NCBI GenBank assembly: GCA_023409975.1
Contig: JAEYQO010000117.1
Coordinates: 1-52,728 of the forward strand
Direction: 5' to 3'
Length of the DNA: 52,728 nt
DNA from: Bacteroidota bacterium
GTDB taxonomy: Bacteria > Bacteroidota > Bacteroidia > Chitinophagales > Chitinophagaceae
Below, in pieces: positions 25,166 through 33,870 of this stretch (its first letter is position 1; every line of letters starts with the position of its first letter). Below the pieces are notes generated by a model. It had not been told where the DNA came from. It saw only the letters and a list, made by a program, of their open reading frames with translations, and did no database searches. Both the position numbers and the translations under genes were made by a program.

Positions 25166-27598
25166 ATGTTCAAAACATACATACGGACTACTTTCATACT
25201 TTGTCTCTCTCTCCTGGCTATCAATCTCAATGCCCAGGAAAAAACATCCGGTTTCCGGGGCCGTATCCTCCAGAATGGTAACAACCTCACATTACCGTCT
25301 GCAACAATTTTCCTGGTTGGAACTCCTTACGGAGCTGCCAGTGATGCCGACGGACTCTTTTCAATCGAAGGGATTCCTGCCGGTACTTATACAGTAAGCA
25401 TAAAACTGATGGGGTTTGCTACACTGGAAGAAGAAATCAAGCTGCTTCCGGGCGAAACGCTGGAGAAAACCTATCACCTCAAAGCAGGCCAGCACTACCT
25501 GGAAAGTGTCGAAGTTTTCGGGGTCCGCGAAGCTCAGCCAGAAAAGCTGGATGCGATCACACGCCTTCCCCTGAAACCCGGCGACCAGATTCAGAGTATC
25601 TCGGTGATCTCAGAAAAACTCATCGAACAACAGGGTGCACTGACCATCGCGGATGCCACCCGAAATGTACCAGGTGTTTATATCTATGCCACCTACGGCA
25701 ATATGCGCGAAAGCATCTCCTCCCGCGGCTTCCGGGGTATACCGGTTCTGAAGAATGGTGTAAGGGTACACTCCGATTTCCGTGGCCAGGGTTTCATCAC
25801 GGAAATGGAAGGTGTAGAAAGCATTCAGGTTCTGAAAGGTGCCAATTCTATAACCATGGGAACAGCCGGTGACCTCGGTGCCCCCGGTGGTATTGTAAAT
25901 ATTGTTACCAAGACACCTAAGTTCCATCAGGGAGGCTACGCTTCCCTCAGGGTCGGCAGTTTCGGCCAGGTTCGTCCTTCCTTCGATATTTATGGTCCGC
26001 TGAATGCCTCCCGCACATTAGCCTTCCGCCTCAATGGGGTTTATGAACGTGCGGATTCATATAGAGCCGGTGTTTCTCTGGAGAAGTTTTACCTCAACCC
26101 CTCTCTCGAATGGAGACCGGATGACAAAACTTCCTTCATTCTCGAAATGGACTATCTGAATGACAGCCGCACCCCGGACGCAGGAACGATCAATCTCTCC
26201 AACGATGAGAACCAGATCTATGACCTGCCCTTTAGTAAAAATCTGGGATGGGAGAATAACAGATCCAACACGAAGAATACCACATTCACGGCGCGCTTCA
26301 AACGCCAGATCAATGATAAACTCTATGTACGTGCCGCTTACTTCGCCTCTGTCCTTGACGCCGGCGCTGTAACCACTACGCTCACCCAATTCGGTAACAA
26401 ATCCGGCGAGTGGGTAATGCCCTCAAATATGGTACAGCGCTCGCTGAGCAATAATGGATCCAGATCAGACAGAAACAGCGTAGTACAGCTCGACCTGGTA
26501 GGAAAGGATGTTGAAACAGGCTTTCTGAAGCATACGTTCCAGATAGGTGCCGATTTCAGACAGGCGGCTTTAACGACACGTACCTACAAGCCAATGATTA
26601 TCGATACGGTGGATGTATTCGGAACGATCGATAACAGGCTTCCTTCGGATATCGGTTCCTTCGCAGCACCTGAAGAGGTGAAAAGCAACGATATTTCCGT
26701 CGGTCTGATGGCACAGGATGTTATCACGATCACAGACTGGGCAAAGGTTTTCCTCGGCGCTCGTTTCAGTTCCACACAAAGCACTGCAGAAGATGGTACC
26801 GGAACCGAACGAACAACGGCCATCAACCCCCTGGCTGGAGTAATGATCTCTCCGGTAAAGAACATTAACCTGTTTGCGTCCTATACGAACAGCACGAATC
26901 CACGCAGCGCCTCTTACATCGACAAAGACGGAAATACACTGGGTGCAGAGCGTATCGACCAGATCGAAGCGGGTTTTAAATCTTCCTGGCTCAACGACAG
27001 ACTTCGCTTCAATGTCACTGTCTATCAGATCAACAACAGGAACATGAATATCCGCGCGGTTGAAGTCGACTCCACAGGTCAGATCATACAGCTTCCATAT
27101 TATTTTAAAGGGGGCAACGATGAAAGGAAAGGTGTTGAAGTGGAACTGGCCGGCAGGATTCTACCAGAACTGGAAATCATAGCAGGCTGGGCACTGATCG
27201 ATGCGAAATATAAGGAACACACCACTTTCGTAAAGGATTCCAGGCCTAACAATACGCCCGACTATACCGCAAATCTCTGGGTAAACTACGCTCCACGTAA
27301 AGGAAAGCTCAAAGGCTTCTCTATCGGTGCCGGGGCCTACCACATCAGCGAGCGCCCGAATAATGACTGGACGCAGTCAGGTGTCGATTTCCACGCCATC
27401 GTTCCTGGAAAAGCTCCCTGGTATATGAAGGCCTATACTACCGTAAATGCTCAGGTGAGCTATAGCTACAAGGACTATACGATCCGCCTGATCGCTAATA
27501 ATGTACTGGACGAGGTGGGCTATAATGCCTACCGCACATCTTTCATCAACAGGATCGATCCGAGAAATTTCGCAGCAGTGCTGAGCTACCGCTTCTGA
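25166..27598 (+). CDS. TonB-dependent siderophore receptor
   Basis: The start is placed at the ATG at 25166 because a normal signal peptide (MFKTYIRTTFILCLSLLAI...LNAQ) begins there; a longer start 48 bp upstream adds a non-signal stretch. The mature 810-residue precursor has a carboxypeptidase-like domain (about 28-105), a plug (about 130-260, GTAGDLGAPGGIVNIVTKTP), and a 22-strand-type barrel ending AAVLSYRF, with the terminal Phe used by the BAM complex. The plug and barrel resemble FhuA/FecA-class ferric-siderophore receptors. The PepSY membrane protein 22 bp downstream, often part of siderophore-iron release, supports iron uptake. No Fur box was found by eye. Confidence 0.92.
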   Translation: MFKTYIRTTFILCLSLLAINLNAQEKTSGFRGRILQNGNNLTLPSATIFLVGTPYGAASDADGLFSIEGIPAGTYTVSIKLMGFATLEEEIKLLPGETLEKTYHLKAGQHYLESVEVFGVREAQPEKLDAITRLPLKPGDQIQSISVISEKLIEQQGALTIADATRNVPGVYIYATYGNMRESISSRGFRGIPVLKNGVRVHSDFRGQGFITEMEGVESIQVLKGANSITMGTAGDLGAPGGIVNIVTKTPKFHQGGYASLRVGSFGQVRPSFDIYGPLNASRTLAFRLNGVYERADSYRAGVSLEKFYLNPSLEWRPDDKTSFILEMDYLNDSRTPDAGTINLSNDENQIYDLPFSKNLGWENNRSNTKNTTFTARFKRQINDKLYVRAAYFASVLDAGAVTTTLTQFGNKSGEWVMPSNMVQRSLSNNGSRSDRNSVVQLDLVGKDVETGFLKHTFQIGADFRQAALTTRTYKPMIIDTVDVFGTIDNRLPSDIGSFAAPEEVKSNDISVGLMAQDVITITDWAKVFLGARFSSTQSTAEDGTGTERTTAINPLAGVMISPVKNINLFASYTNSTNPRSASYIDKDGNTLGAERIDQIEAGFKSSWLNDRLRFNVTVYQINNRNMNIRAVEVDSTGQIIQLPYYFKGGNDERKGVEVELAGRILPELEIIAGWALIDAKYKEHTTFVKDSRPNNTPDYTANLWVNYAPRKGKLKGFSIGAGAYHISERPNNDWTQSGVDFHAIVPGKAPWYMKAYTTVNAQVSYSYKDYTIRLIANNVLDEVGYNAYRTSFINRIDPRNFAAVLSYRF

Positions 27599-27620
27599 TC
27601 AACTGTGAAACTAAACTCCA

Positions 27621-28865
27621 ATGAGCAGGAATAAAGGCTATACCCTTCGTAAGTTTTTCAATGATATCCACCTCTGGCTCGGACTCACCAGCGGCCTTGT
27701 GCTATTCGTCGTTTGTCTGACCGGCACTATCTACACCTTTCATAAAGAGATCGAAGAACTGGTAGAGCCTCAGAAATTCTCTGTCGAAGTACCCGCAAAT
27801 GCCACTCGTATATCAACTGGCGCACTGGTAGCGATGGTTGAAAAGGAGCTAAACGGAGCGGTCACGGCCATCCAGATTCCTGCAGATCCAGAGGCAACTT
27901 ACAGGCTTACCGTTAAACAATCGGCTCCCAAAGGGGTAGATGCGGCAAATGGCAAAGGTGGCAGAGGTAAGGTTTACTTCGTTAATCCCTACACCGGTGC
28001 CCTGACAGGCGAAGACGGCGGACCAACAAAGGAGTTTTTCATCACGGTGATGAAGCTGCATCGCTGGCTGCTCATCGAAGGGGATACGGGAAAGATTATC
28101 GTAGGTGTATCCACGATCATTTTCGTCTTTCTAACCCTCACCGGACTGATACTGTGGTTCCCGGCACGGATTAAGAACTGGAAACAGGGCTTGAAAATCA
28201 AAACCAAAGCCAACTGGAAACGTATTAATCACGACCTCCACAACACCCTCGGATTCTACTCCTTCATTCTCCTGCTGATCATGGGTCTTACCGGTCTCTG
28301 CTGGTCTTTCGAATGGTACCGCGATGGGGTTAGCGAGGTCATGGGCGCTAAGGTGTTCGCCGGGAGGGGTGAAAAGCCTTTACCTTCTACAGATGCGGGT
28401 GAGCTCCAGCCAATCAGTATCGATCAGGCGGTCACCATAGCGGAGTCCACCTTTCCCTACGAAGGAAACCTTTCTCTGAGCCTCCCTCAGGGCAAGGAAG
28501 GAACGTTCGTCGCTACCAAAAATAAAACTGGCTTCTTTGCAGGCTCAGCATCTGATAAAATGCAGATCCATCAATACTCCGGCACCCCACTGAAAATTGA
28601 TCGTTTTGCAGATAAGAAGTTGAATGAACAGATAGTCGCCTCCATAAAGCCACTCCACCTCGGTGAGATTTATGGCACTTTCTCAAAGATCCTGTACTTT
28701 ATAGCCTGCCTGATCGCCACCTCTCTGCCCGTCACAGGAACAATGATCTGGATCAATAAGCTCAGAAAAAAACCAGGGAAGCGCAGAACGGCACCAGCCG
28801 GCAACGGGGCTGCTCCCAAAGCAAAGGGGACGGAAAAACTCACCGGGCCTGCGCTCGTGCACTGA
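27621..28865 (+). CDS. PepSY-associated membrane protein (siderophore-iron reductase type)
   Basis: A protein of 414 residues with four membrane helices: about 18-38, 160-180, 213-233 and 360-382. PepSY-like soluble domains lie between them. Conserved histidines sit at helix edges (FHKEIEEL, LHRWLL, DLHNTLGFYS), where such proteins are thought to bind haem. The family (PiuB/iron-regulated membrane protein) is found beside TonB siderophore receptors and is implicated in reducing ferric-siderophores. A Lys/Pro/Ala-rich cytoplasmic tail ends it. Cotranscribed with the receptor. Confidence 0.9.
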   Translation: MSRNKGYTLRKFFNDIHLWLGLTSGLVLFVVCLTGTIYTFHKEIEELVEPQKFSVEVPANATRISTGALVAMVEKELNGAVTAIQIPADPEATYRLTVKQSAPKGVDAANGKGGRGKVYFVNPYTGALTGEDGGPTKEFFITVMKLHRWLLIEGDTGKIIVGVSTIIFVFLTLTGLILWFPARIKNWKQGLKIKTKANWKRINHDLHNTLGFYSFILLLIMGLTGLCWSFEWYRDGVSEVMGAKVFAGRGEKPLPSTDAGELQPISIDQAVTIAESTFPYEGNLSLSLPQGKEGTFVATKNKTGFFAGSASDKMQIHQYSGTPLKIDRFADKKLNEQIVASIKPLHLGEIYGTFSKILYFIACLIATSLPVTGTMIWINKLRKKPGKRRTAPAGNGAAPKAKGTEKLTGPALVH

Positions 28866-28882
28866 TCGATAAAGATGTTTTT

Positions 28883-28890
28883 TAAATTTG
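28883..28890 (+). promoter_or_regulatory. Bacteroidota -7 element upstream of the DinB gene
   Basis: TAAATTTG matches TAnnTTTG, 16 bp before the ATG of the DinB-family gene, suggesting expression separate from the iron-uptake pair. Confidence 0.4.
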
Positions 28891-28906
28891 ACTGAAATGA
28901 TAACAC

Positions 28907-29419
28907 ATGTTACTTCAGTCTCTGATCACCGAGTTCGAATATGAAGCGAATAGCACCCGCAGGCTACTCGAATCAGTTCCCGAAAAGGATTTAAGATACA
29001 AACCCAACCCTGTTTCCTGGACCATGGGTGAGCTGGCACAGCATATCGCAACGATATACTATTGGTATGTAGGCACTCTCGGAACAGATGTGTATGATTT
29101 AGCCTCAGATCATCTGGAAAGGGGAGATGTACACGACATTCAGGCCACGTTGAATCTTTTCGAAACGAATCTCGGAAAAGCGCGAACAGCGCTGAACAAT
29201 ATCACGGAAGAAGATCTGCTACAAAACTGGACAATGAAAATGGGCCAGCGAACCATTGTCGGACCCCTCCCCAGAGCCACCGCGATCAGGAACTTTCTCT
29301 TTAATCATGTCTATCATCATCGCGGCGAACTGGTGGTCTACCTGCGTGCAACAGGCAACACAGTTCCGGGACTTTATGGCCCCACCTATGAAGATCTTCA
29401 GAAAAGGACATCTGGCTGA
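28907..29419 (+). CDS. DinB family protein
   Basis: A 170-residue four-helix protein with the metal triad expected of DinB/YfiT proteins: His46 (ELAQHIATI), His134 and His138 (NHVYHHRGEL). Family members are thiol-dependent metalloenzymes or of unknown role. The position of all three histidines is normal. It precedes, on the same strand, a GNAT protein carrying a second DinB-like domain, so the region holds two relatives of this fold. Confidence 0.9.
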   Translation: MLLQSLITEFEYEANSTRRLLESVPEKDLRYKPNPVSWTMGELAQHIATIYYWYVGTLGTDVYDLASDHLERGDVHDIQATLNLFETNLGKARTALNNITEEDLLQNWTMKMGQRTIVGPLPRATAIRNFLFNHVYHHRGELVVYLRATGNTVPGLYGPTYEDLQKRTSG

Positions 29420-29432
29420 TTCTTTTACCTGG

Positions 29433-29564
29433 TTAATAGCTCAGCATTAAACTGCCTTGTTCTCTGTAGCAAAACCAAAGGAAACACAGGTTGACCAGCC
29501 CTGTGAAGAAGAGATTGATGAGTAGTCTGCGAAGCTTCTGCTTTTTTACCGTTAGGTCGTTCAT
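29433..29564 (-). CDS. Possible small membrane protein (43 aa)
   Basis: An ATG-started frame of 43 codons on the minus strand, alone in the gap between two plus-strand genes. It has a basic N-terminus (KKQKLRR) followed by one hydrophobic helix (LLINLFFTGLVNLCFLWFCY). Short single-helix proteins are often missed; chance cannot be excluded, and no promoter match was seen. Confidence 0.3.
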   Translation of the reverse strand: MNDLTVKKQKLRRLLINLFFTGLVNLCFLWFCYREQGSLMLSY

Positions 29565-29633
29565 TTTACAAATTGATCCTCTTACTCAGATTTCCCCTGA
29601 GAATCCTCGTAATTTAGTCACAAAGCATTGTCA

Positions 29634-30638
29634 ATGGATTCCGTTAGCACTACGGTGGCGCCCTCTTTACAAACTAAGCGTCTTCAACTTCGCCTGGCCC
29701 GCCTGGAAGATGATCACCTGCTCTTCGCCCACCGTTCGGATGAGCGTGTTTCCAGATTTGTTCCACACTTCCGGCACACACAAATTGAACAGACACGGGA
29801 ACTTCTTAAAACAATACAGGAAAACCACTCCAATGGTTCAGGTTACCTCTGGCTCCTGGAAGAAGCAGACACAGGCGCTTTCGCAGGCACAGGCTGTCTT
29901 TTCAAAATCGTAAAGGAGGAACGGAAAGGCGAACTGGGTTATTCACTCGTACCAGAGTTTCAGGGAAGGGGATACGCACAGGAAGCTGCAAAGGCCATCG
30001 TTCAGTTCGGTTTCGAAGTACTGGGCCTGCAACTGATCGAGGCATTTGTCCATAAACTCAATCACCAGTCGGTGAAGGTGCTAACCAGTAATGCCTTTGC
30101 GAATACAGGAATGGCAGATGTTCCGGAGCACGAACATTATGTTTTGAGAAAAGGAGTCGTATCCAGAACTGGCAGCCTCGCAAGGAGATTGCGCGAGGTG
30201 CTCGTGGATGGTGAGTGGATCGCCAATACCAATTTTGCAGATCAGGTGCTCCGGACGAGTTGGAAGCAAGCCACCTATCAGGTGGGCTCGCTCAATACGA
30301 TCAGTGCGCTGACCTTCCACATCAATTATTATCTCGGAGGGGTGCTAGATGTCCTGAATGGAGGTGATCTGACGATCAGCGACCGTTTCAGTTTCCAGAT
30401 GCACCCTATTAGCAGTGAGAGCGACTGGGATCATCTCAGACAACAATTTCTTCTGAGCGCTAAAGCGCTTGAGTCAAAACTGCTGCGCTTCCCCGATATA
30501 ATGCTCGACCAGGTATTCGTCAAGCCGGAATACGGCACCTACCAGCGAAACATCGAGGGTGTCATTGAGCACAGCTATTACCATCTGGGGCAGGTAGTCC
30601 TGATCAGAAAGTTGGCGCTGGAAGCTGGTATCATATAA
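29634..30638 (+). CDS. GNAT acetyltransferase fused to a DinB-like DUF1572 domain
   Basis: The start is taken at ATG 29634 rather than the TTG two codons upstream. Residues about 10-175 are a RimJ/RimL-type GNAT domain (QTKRLQLRLARLEDD, acetyl-CoA loop VPEFQGRGYAQEA, QLIEAFVHKLNHQSVKVL). Residues about 185-334 match the DUF1572/DinB superfamily (VDGEWIANTNFADQVL, ALTFHINYYLGGVLDVL, GVIEHSYYHLGQVVLIRKL), with histidines in HINYY and EHSYYH. Both domains look intact and in one frame without a stop. The substrate is unknown. Confidence 0.85.
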   Translation: MDSVSTTVAPSLQTKRLQLRLARLEDDHLLFAHRSDERVSRFVPHFRHTQIEQTRELLKTIQENHSNGSGYLWLLEEADTGAFAGTGCLFKIVKEERKGELGYSLVPEFQGRGYAQEAAKAIVQFGFEVLGLQLIEAFVHKLNHQSVKVLTSNAFANTGMADVPEHEHYVLRKGVVSRTGSLARRLREVLVDGEWIANTNFADQVLRTSWKQATYQVGSLNTISALTFHINYYLGGVLDVLNGGDLTISDRFSFQMHPISSESDWDHLRQQFLLSAKALESKLLRFPDIMLDQVFVKPEYGTYQRNIEGVIEHSYYHLGQVVLIRKLALEAGII

Positions 30639-30671
30639 CCATCCTGCTACTGCTTTCTGCTCAGCGCCAGA

Positions 30672-31298
30672 TCAAAGTTCCTCGTACTTTGTCAATTCAA
30701 AATGCGATCCACCACCGTTGCCATATCCGCATGGGGAACAACTGCTTTTGGCGACTTCACCGACAGGTAACCGCGACCGGCATCCAACACTCGGACTTGC
30801 TGTGTTGTAATGCAGCTTCCAACAAATGGAAACATCTTTAGTACCGGTGTTTTCAATAACGGAGAATCCACTCCCGCCGTTTGAATAGGAACAAATGGTA
30901 AAAATGAGTGGCAGCCCCACAACCTCCCATGATTTGCAGATCACATCCTTATCGTAACTCTCAGAATGGCTGGCCGGTGTTGAAACGGGTACCATGGTCC
31001 ATTGCTGTGTATCACCGCCTCCATTTCCATTTCCATTCCCGTTACCATTCCCGTTACCATTCCCATTTCCGTTTCCATTCCCACCAGTATTATTTCCGCC
31101 ACACACCTGCTCACATTCGGCAAGGGTACTGAACACTCCGTCATTTACCACGGTGATGCAGGTGTTATTCACACATTTGTATCCACTTTTGCCACTGCCA
31201 CCGGTATCTTCCTCACTTTCTTTTTCACAGGCACCGATGGAAATAACAAATAGCCCTAGGACAAAGAGTTTGCCTGAATGTAAAAATGACTTGCACAT
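30672..31298 (-). CDS. Lipoprotein with a Gly-Asn repeat linker
   Basis: A protein of 208 residues with a signal ending in a lipobox-like SIGAC (Cys24), then an acidic Ser/Gly linker. A short Cys module follows (GYKCVNNTCITV...TLAECEQVC, four cysteines), then about ten GN dipeptides, and a C-terminal domain of about 110 residues with six cysteines. Likely surface or periplasmic. The Cys module with Lys-Cys-Val and Ala-Glu-Cys-Glu spacing recurs in Bacteroidota lipoproteins. No function is assigned. Confidence 0.8.
   Translation of the reverse strand: MCKSFLHSGKLFVLGLFVISIGACEKESEEDTGGSGKSGYKCVNNTCITVVNDGVFSTLAECEQVCGGNNTGGNGNGNGNGNGNGNGNGNGNGGGDTQQWTMVPVSTPASHSESYDKDVICKSWEVVGLPLIFTICSYSNGGSGFSVIENTGTKDVSICWKLHYNTASPSVGCRSRLPVGEVAKSSCSPCGYGNGGGSHFELTKYEEL
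31021..31080. repeat. Ten tandem hexamers encoding (Gly-Asn)n
   Basis: Ten consecutive 6-bp units (CCATTT, CCATTC, CCGTTA, CCGTTT variants on the plus strand) inside the lipoprotein gene. Each hexamer encodes Gly-Asn on the minus strand. Unit divergence at third positions shows the repeat is maintained at protein level; length changes would stay in frame. Confidence 0.9.
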
Positions 31299-31420
31299 AG
31301 ATCGATAGTTTGCTGTTGACTAAAAAATCAAACGCAAATTGAATCCATTCGAGCCAGGCAGGCACCCGAAAACCAGTATTCTTTAACGATTATCGAACAG
31401 AAGTCCGAAAGCGTTCCACG

Positions 31421-31428
31421 TAACTTTG
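31421..31428 (+). promoter_or_regulatory. Bacteroidota -7 element upstream of the AlkD-like gene
   Basis: TAACTTTG matches TAnnTTTG, 22 bp before the ATG at 31451. No strong -33 TTTG. Confidence 0.45.
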
Positions 31429-31450
31429 CCGCATTATCAATCGATCCAAC

Positions 31451-32092
31451 ATGACACTTTCCTCCAGAGCTGCAGGCTACTATTCAAAAATGGACGGGAA
31501 AACCAAACTGGGCGACCTGCGCAACATGGCAAAGGAAATCAAAAAGGACCATGAGCTCGCGCTCGAGTTATGGTCGGTTGGCGAGTTCCTGCCCCGGCAG
31601 CTTGCCATTCTGATCATGGACCCTAAGAAGATGACTCAGGAAGTAGTGAATCAATTGGATAGTGATATTCAACAACATCCTTTCTCAGAAAGAATCCATC
31701 TCATCGATTGGCTGATGGTCAACCAACTGGCCAAAGACAAGAAGGCGAAAGAACTCATGCTCTCCTGGCAGAATAGCCCCTCCGCCCTGCAGAGAAGAAT
31801 CTTCTGGTATCATCAGGCGCGTCTGCGTTGGGTGGGCCAGACACCCCCGCCCAACTCGGAAGAACTTATGAAGGCCATTGAAGCAACGATCGAACAGGAA
31901 GCTCCGGAAGTACAATGGGCGATGAATTTCACTGCCGCACAGATCGGCATATACCAGCCGGAATTCCGGGCCCGCTGCATCAGCCTGGGTGAAAGAACCG
32001 GACTTTTTAAGGACGAAATCGTAGCAAAGAACTGTACGCCAAATTATCTGCCGGCTTTTATCACTATGCAGGTGGCAAAGCTGGAGAAATAG
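31451..32092 (+). CDS. DNA alkylation repair (AlkD-like) HEAT-repeat protein
   Basis: A 213-residue helical protein with AlkD-type repeat features: ELALELWSVGEFLPRQLAI near the start, IDWLMVNQL in the middle, and WAMNFTAAQIGIYQPEFRARCISLGERTG toward the end. AlkD glycosylases remove N3/N7-alkylated bases by capturing flipped nucleotides with HEAT-like repeats. The call is by resemblance; the catalytic Asp of AlkD was not positively placed. It has its own promoter element and is convergent with the glycosyltransferase downstream. Confidence 0.7.
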   Translation: MTLSSRAAGYYSKMDGKTKLGDLRNMAKEIKKDHELALELWSVGEFLPRQLAILIMDPKKMTQEVVNQLDSDIQQHPFSERIHLIDWLMVNQLAKDKKAKELMLSWQNSPSALQRRIFWYHQARLRWVGQTPPPNSEELMKAIEATIEQEAPEVQWAMNFTAAQIGIYQPEFRARCISLGERTGLFKDEIVAKNCTPNYLPAFITMQVAKLEK

Positions 32093-32101
32093 GACCGGTG
32101 C

Positions 32102-32950
32102 TCATCTGCCCAGATAGTATTTCAGATAGATCTTGGTAAGCGGCCACCACCCCGGTATCACCGTATACCAGTAAGGCTTGGGAAGAAATCTTTTCGTTGA
32201 CGTATAGTCTTCCAGGAAAACAAAATCCCGGTTTCGGACGATCTCTGATTTCTTCAGGTCAGATAGAGGCTTCAGTGTATAAACCCTGCGTTGCACGCCC
32301 CTTCTAAAGCGGAAGCTGGTCGGATAGGGTAAGAAGGCCAGATGTGGGTTGGGTAGCCAGTAAAGCCGGAATCCCTGTTCATACCAGTGTTCCCCGTTTT
32401 CCCTTTCACTATCGTACTTGAAATGAATGCCATAGCGACCTGCTTTTTCCAGATCAATGATTCCGGTATCAGCTACTCCACGTCTGTAAAAGGAATAGAA
32501 CTGCCCATCTTTCATTTTGACTAATCGTTCACTCAGTCCCTTGCGCAGTATCTTCTGAAGAAAATTGAAATTGCACATGAGACATTCCGCTCTGGAAAAT
32601 AGCGTATCGAGCCTTTCTAAAAGCTGCTCATCTCTCCAGATAAACTGCATATCGTCCTGAACAAAATAGGCATACCGGAATCCATTTTCCCTCGCATAAT
32701 CCACTGCCTTTTGCATATTCCGGTACAAGCCACCATGCTTACATTCTGTGATTTCCGATCTGCTGTCCTGAACAGGGATGCCCTGCTCTCGATAATTTGC
32801 TAATAGCTGCTGCGTTTTCTTATCCGTGCTGTCATCATCAAAAATCACTTTCGGTAGCTCAGGATAAAACTGCTGTATAGACTGCAGTAAATTCTCCAGC
32901 AAGGGGCCGCGGTTATAGCTGAATATGCAAAGCAGGAGTTCACCAGCCAT
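32102..32950 (-). CDS. GT2-like glycosyltransferase
   Basis: The start is set at ATG 32950 because the fold begins immediately (MAGELLLCIFSYNRGPLLENLL); a start 90 bp further upstream would add an unrelated Gly/Arg/Cys-rich stretch. The 282 residues show FDDDSTDKKTQQLL (donor site), YAYFVQDDMQFI (a DxD-like metal site) and a C-terminal region with several Trp and Tyr residues, lacking membrane helices. A cytoplasmic or membrane-peripheral enzyme transferring a sugar to a surface glycan is likely. It marks the left edge of the accessory region. Confidence 0.75.
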   Translation of the reverse strand: MAGELLLCIFSYNRGPLLENLLQSIQQFYPELPKVIFDDDSTDKKTQQLLANYREQGIPVQDSRSEITECKHGGLYRNMQKAVDYARENGFRYAYFVQDDMQFIWRDEQLLERLDTLFSRAECLMCNFNFLQKILRKGLSERLVKMKDGQFYSFYRRGVADTGIIDLEKAGRYGIHFKYDSERENGEHWYEQGFRLYWLPNPHLAFLPYPTSFRFRRGVQRRVYTLKPLSDLKKSEIVRNRDFVFLEDYTSTKRFLPKPYWYTVIPGWWPLTKIYLKYYLGR

Positions 32951-33340
32951 ACACCAAGATAACAAATGCCGGCCCGCCGGGCAACCTGCGCGCCCTGAAA
33001 TCTGGCTGGCGGCGTTCCTCAGCTGCCCTTGAGAAGGCATCCAGTCTTAGCGCTACCAGTTTAGTCATTGTTTTTTCGTTTTTAGATTTTGAAAATTCTG
33101 TCCAGAAAAATCCCTGCAGGGGTTGGGTTCACATGCTTCATCTTCCGGCCGCGGTCCGTTGAATCCGGCGTTGTGAAAACCTGATGCAAAAGTGGTTCGG
33201 GGCGGTGAGAAAAATGGGTCGCTAAGGTCGCGCGACCCGTGTCTAAGCCGCTGCTGGTGCGGAAAGAAAATTTCTGGCATATGAAATGCGGGGGCGTTGA
33301 TTTGAGCAAAAATCCGGGGAAGGGGGAGGTCGTTGGGAGG
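32951..33340. other. Gene-free spacer at the left edge of the accessory region
   Basis: About 390 bp between the GT2-like start and the repeat at 33341. No frame has plausible codon use or recognised content. The sequence is mixed, with a GC-rich middle and a T-run near 33070. No duplicated tRNA-Lys segment was found here by eye. Confidence 0.4.
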
Positions 33341-33383
33341 GTATCACCAAAGTATCACCAAAGAGTCACCAAAGAGTCATCAC
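33341..33383. repeat. Short 11-bp tandem repeat
   Basis: GTATCACCAAA twice in tandem, then GAGTCACCAAA and a decayed GAGTCATCACA. Three clear 11-bp units and one partial in non-coding DNA. Confidence 0.8.
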
Positions 33384-33410
33384 AGTGAAGGCTGCACAAG
33401 GCAAATACAG

Positions 33411-33805
33411 TCAACTGATGATTTTTTCGAGATTCCGGATCATTTTCTGGAGTAAATCGCGGGTGGTTTTGGCCGATTTTTCTGTGATTGTGTAGAAACA
33501 TTTCTTGAAATATTCCTGTTTGATGTGCTTTCCGTTTGACGATTTAATGTGATTTCCTGCCCAGTTGAAGAGATGTGCAGGTTTTTCTGTTCTGAGGATT
33601 CTGGATTCATGGAGCAGATTCATTATGCAGGCCAGAACATTGGCGTTTTTTGTGTGGTGGTGAAGTGAGTGGACTGGTAGTTTCCCTCGCTGCCGGTGAG
33701 CAGATCAAGATAGTTTTCGAGTTCGACAGAGAGCCAGGGGTGGAGCATTTCGCAGAGGTCTTTGGAGGTAGGGTTGAGGATGGAGCTTGGGTTTGCGGTA
33801 CTCAT
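33411..33805 (-). pseudogene. Frameshifted gene of unknown family (about 130 aa if repaired)
   Basis: Two abutting frames on the minus strand: the first (33805-33623) begins MSTANPSSILNPTSKDLCEML, the second (33623-33411) begins MNLLHESRILRTEKPAHLFN. Before its first Met the second frame reads back as KNANVLACI into the first, and the switch falls at a run of six A (about 33645). A one-base change there joins them into one protein of about 130 residues. The C-terminal layout (NLLHES..., then a basic end) is weakly reminiscent of the RteC/transfer-associated helical domain, but this is not secure. A sequencing error at the A-run is the main alternative to a true pseudogene. Confidence 0.5.
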
Positions 33806-33870
33806 TGAAATTTCTGCCAGGAGGAATTTTGAGACCTAAAACGTTTAGTGCTTTGGCAAACCATCTTCGA

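Noticed and set aside
29491..29913. 140-codon plus-strand frame before the GNAT-DUF1572 gene
   Set aside because: It overlaps the GNAT domain in another frame; its translation has no conserved motif and starts with random Ser/Arg-rich sequence.
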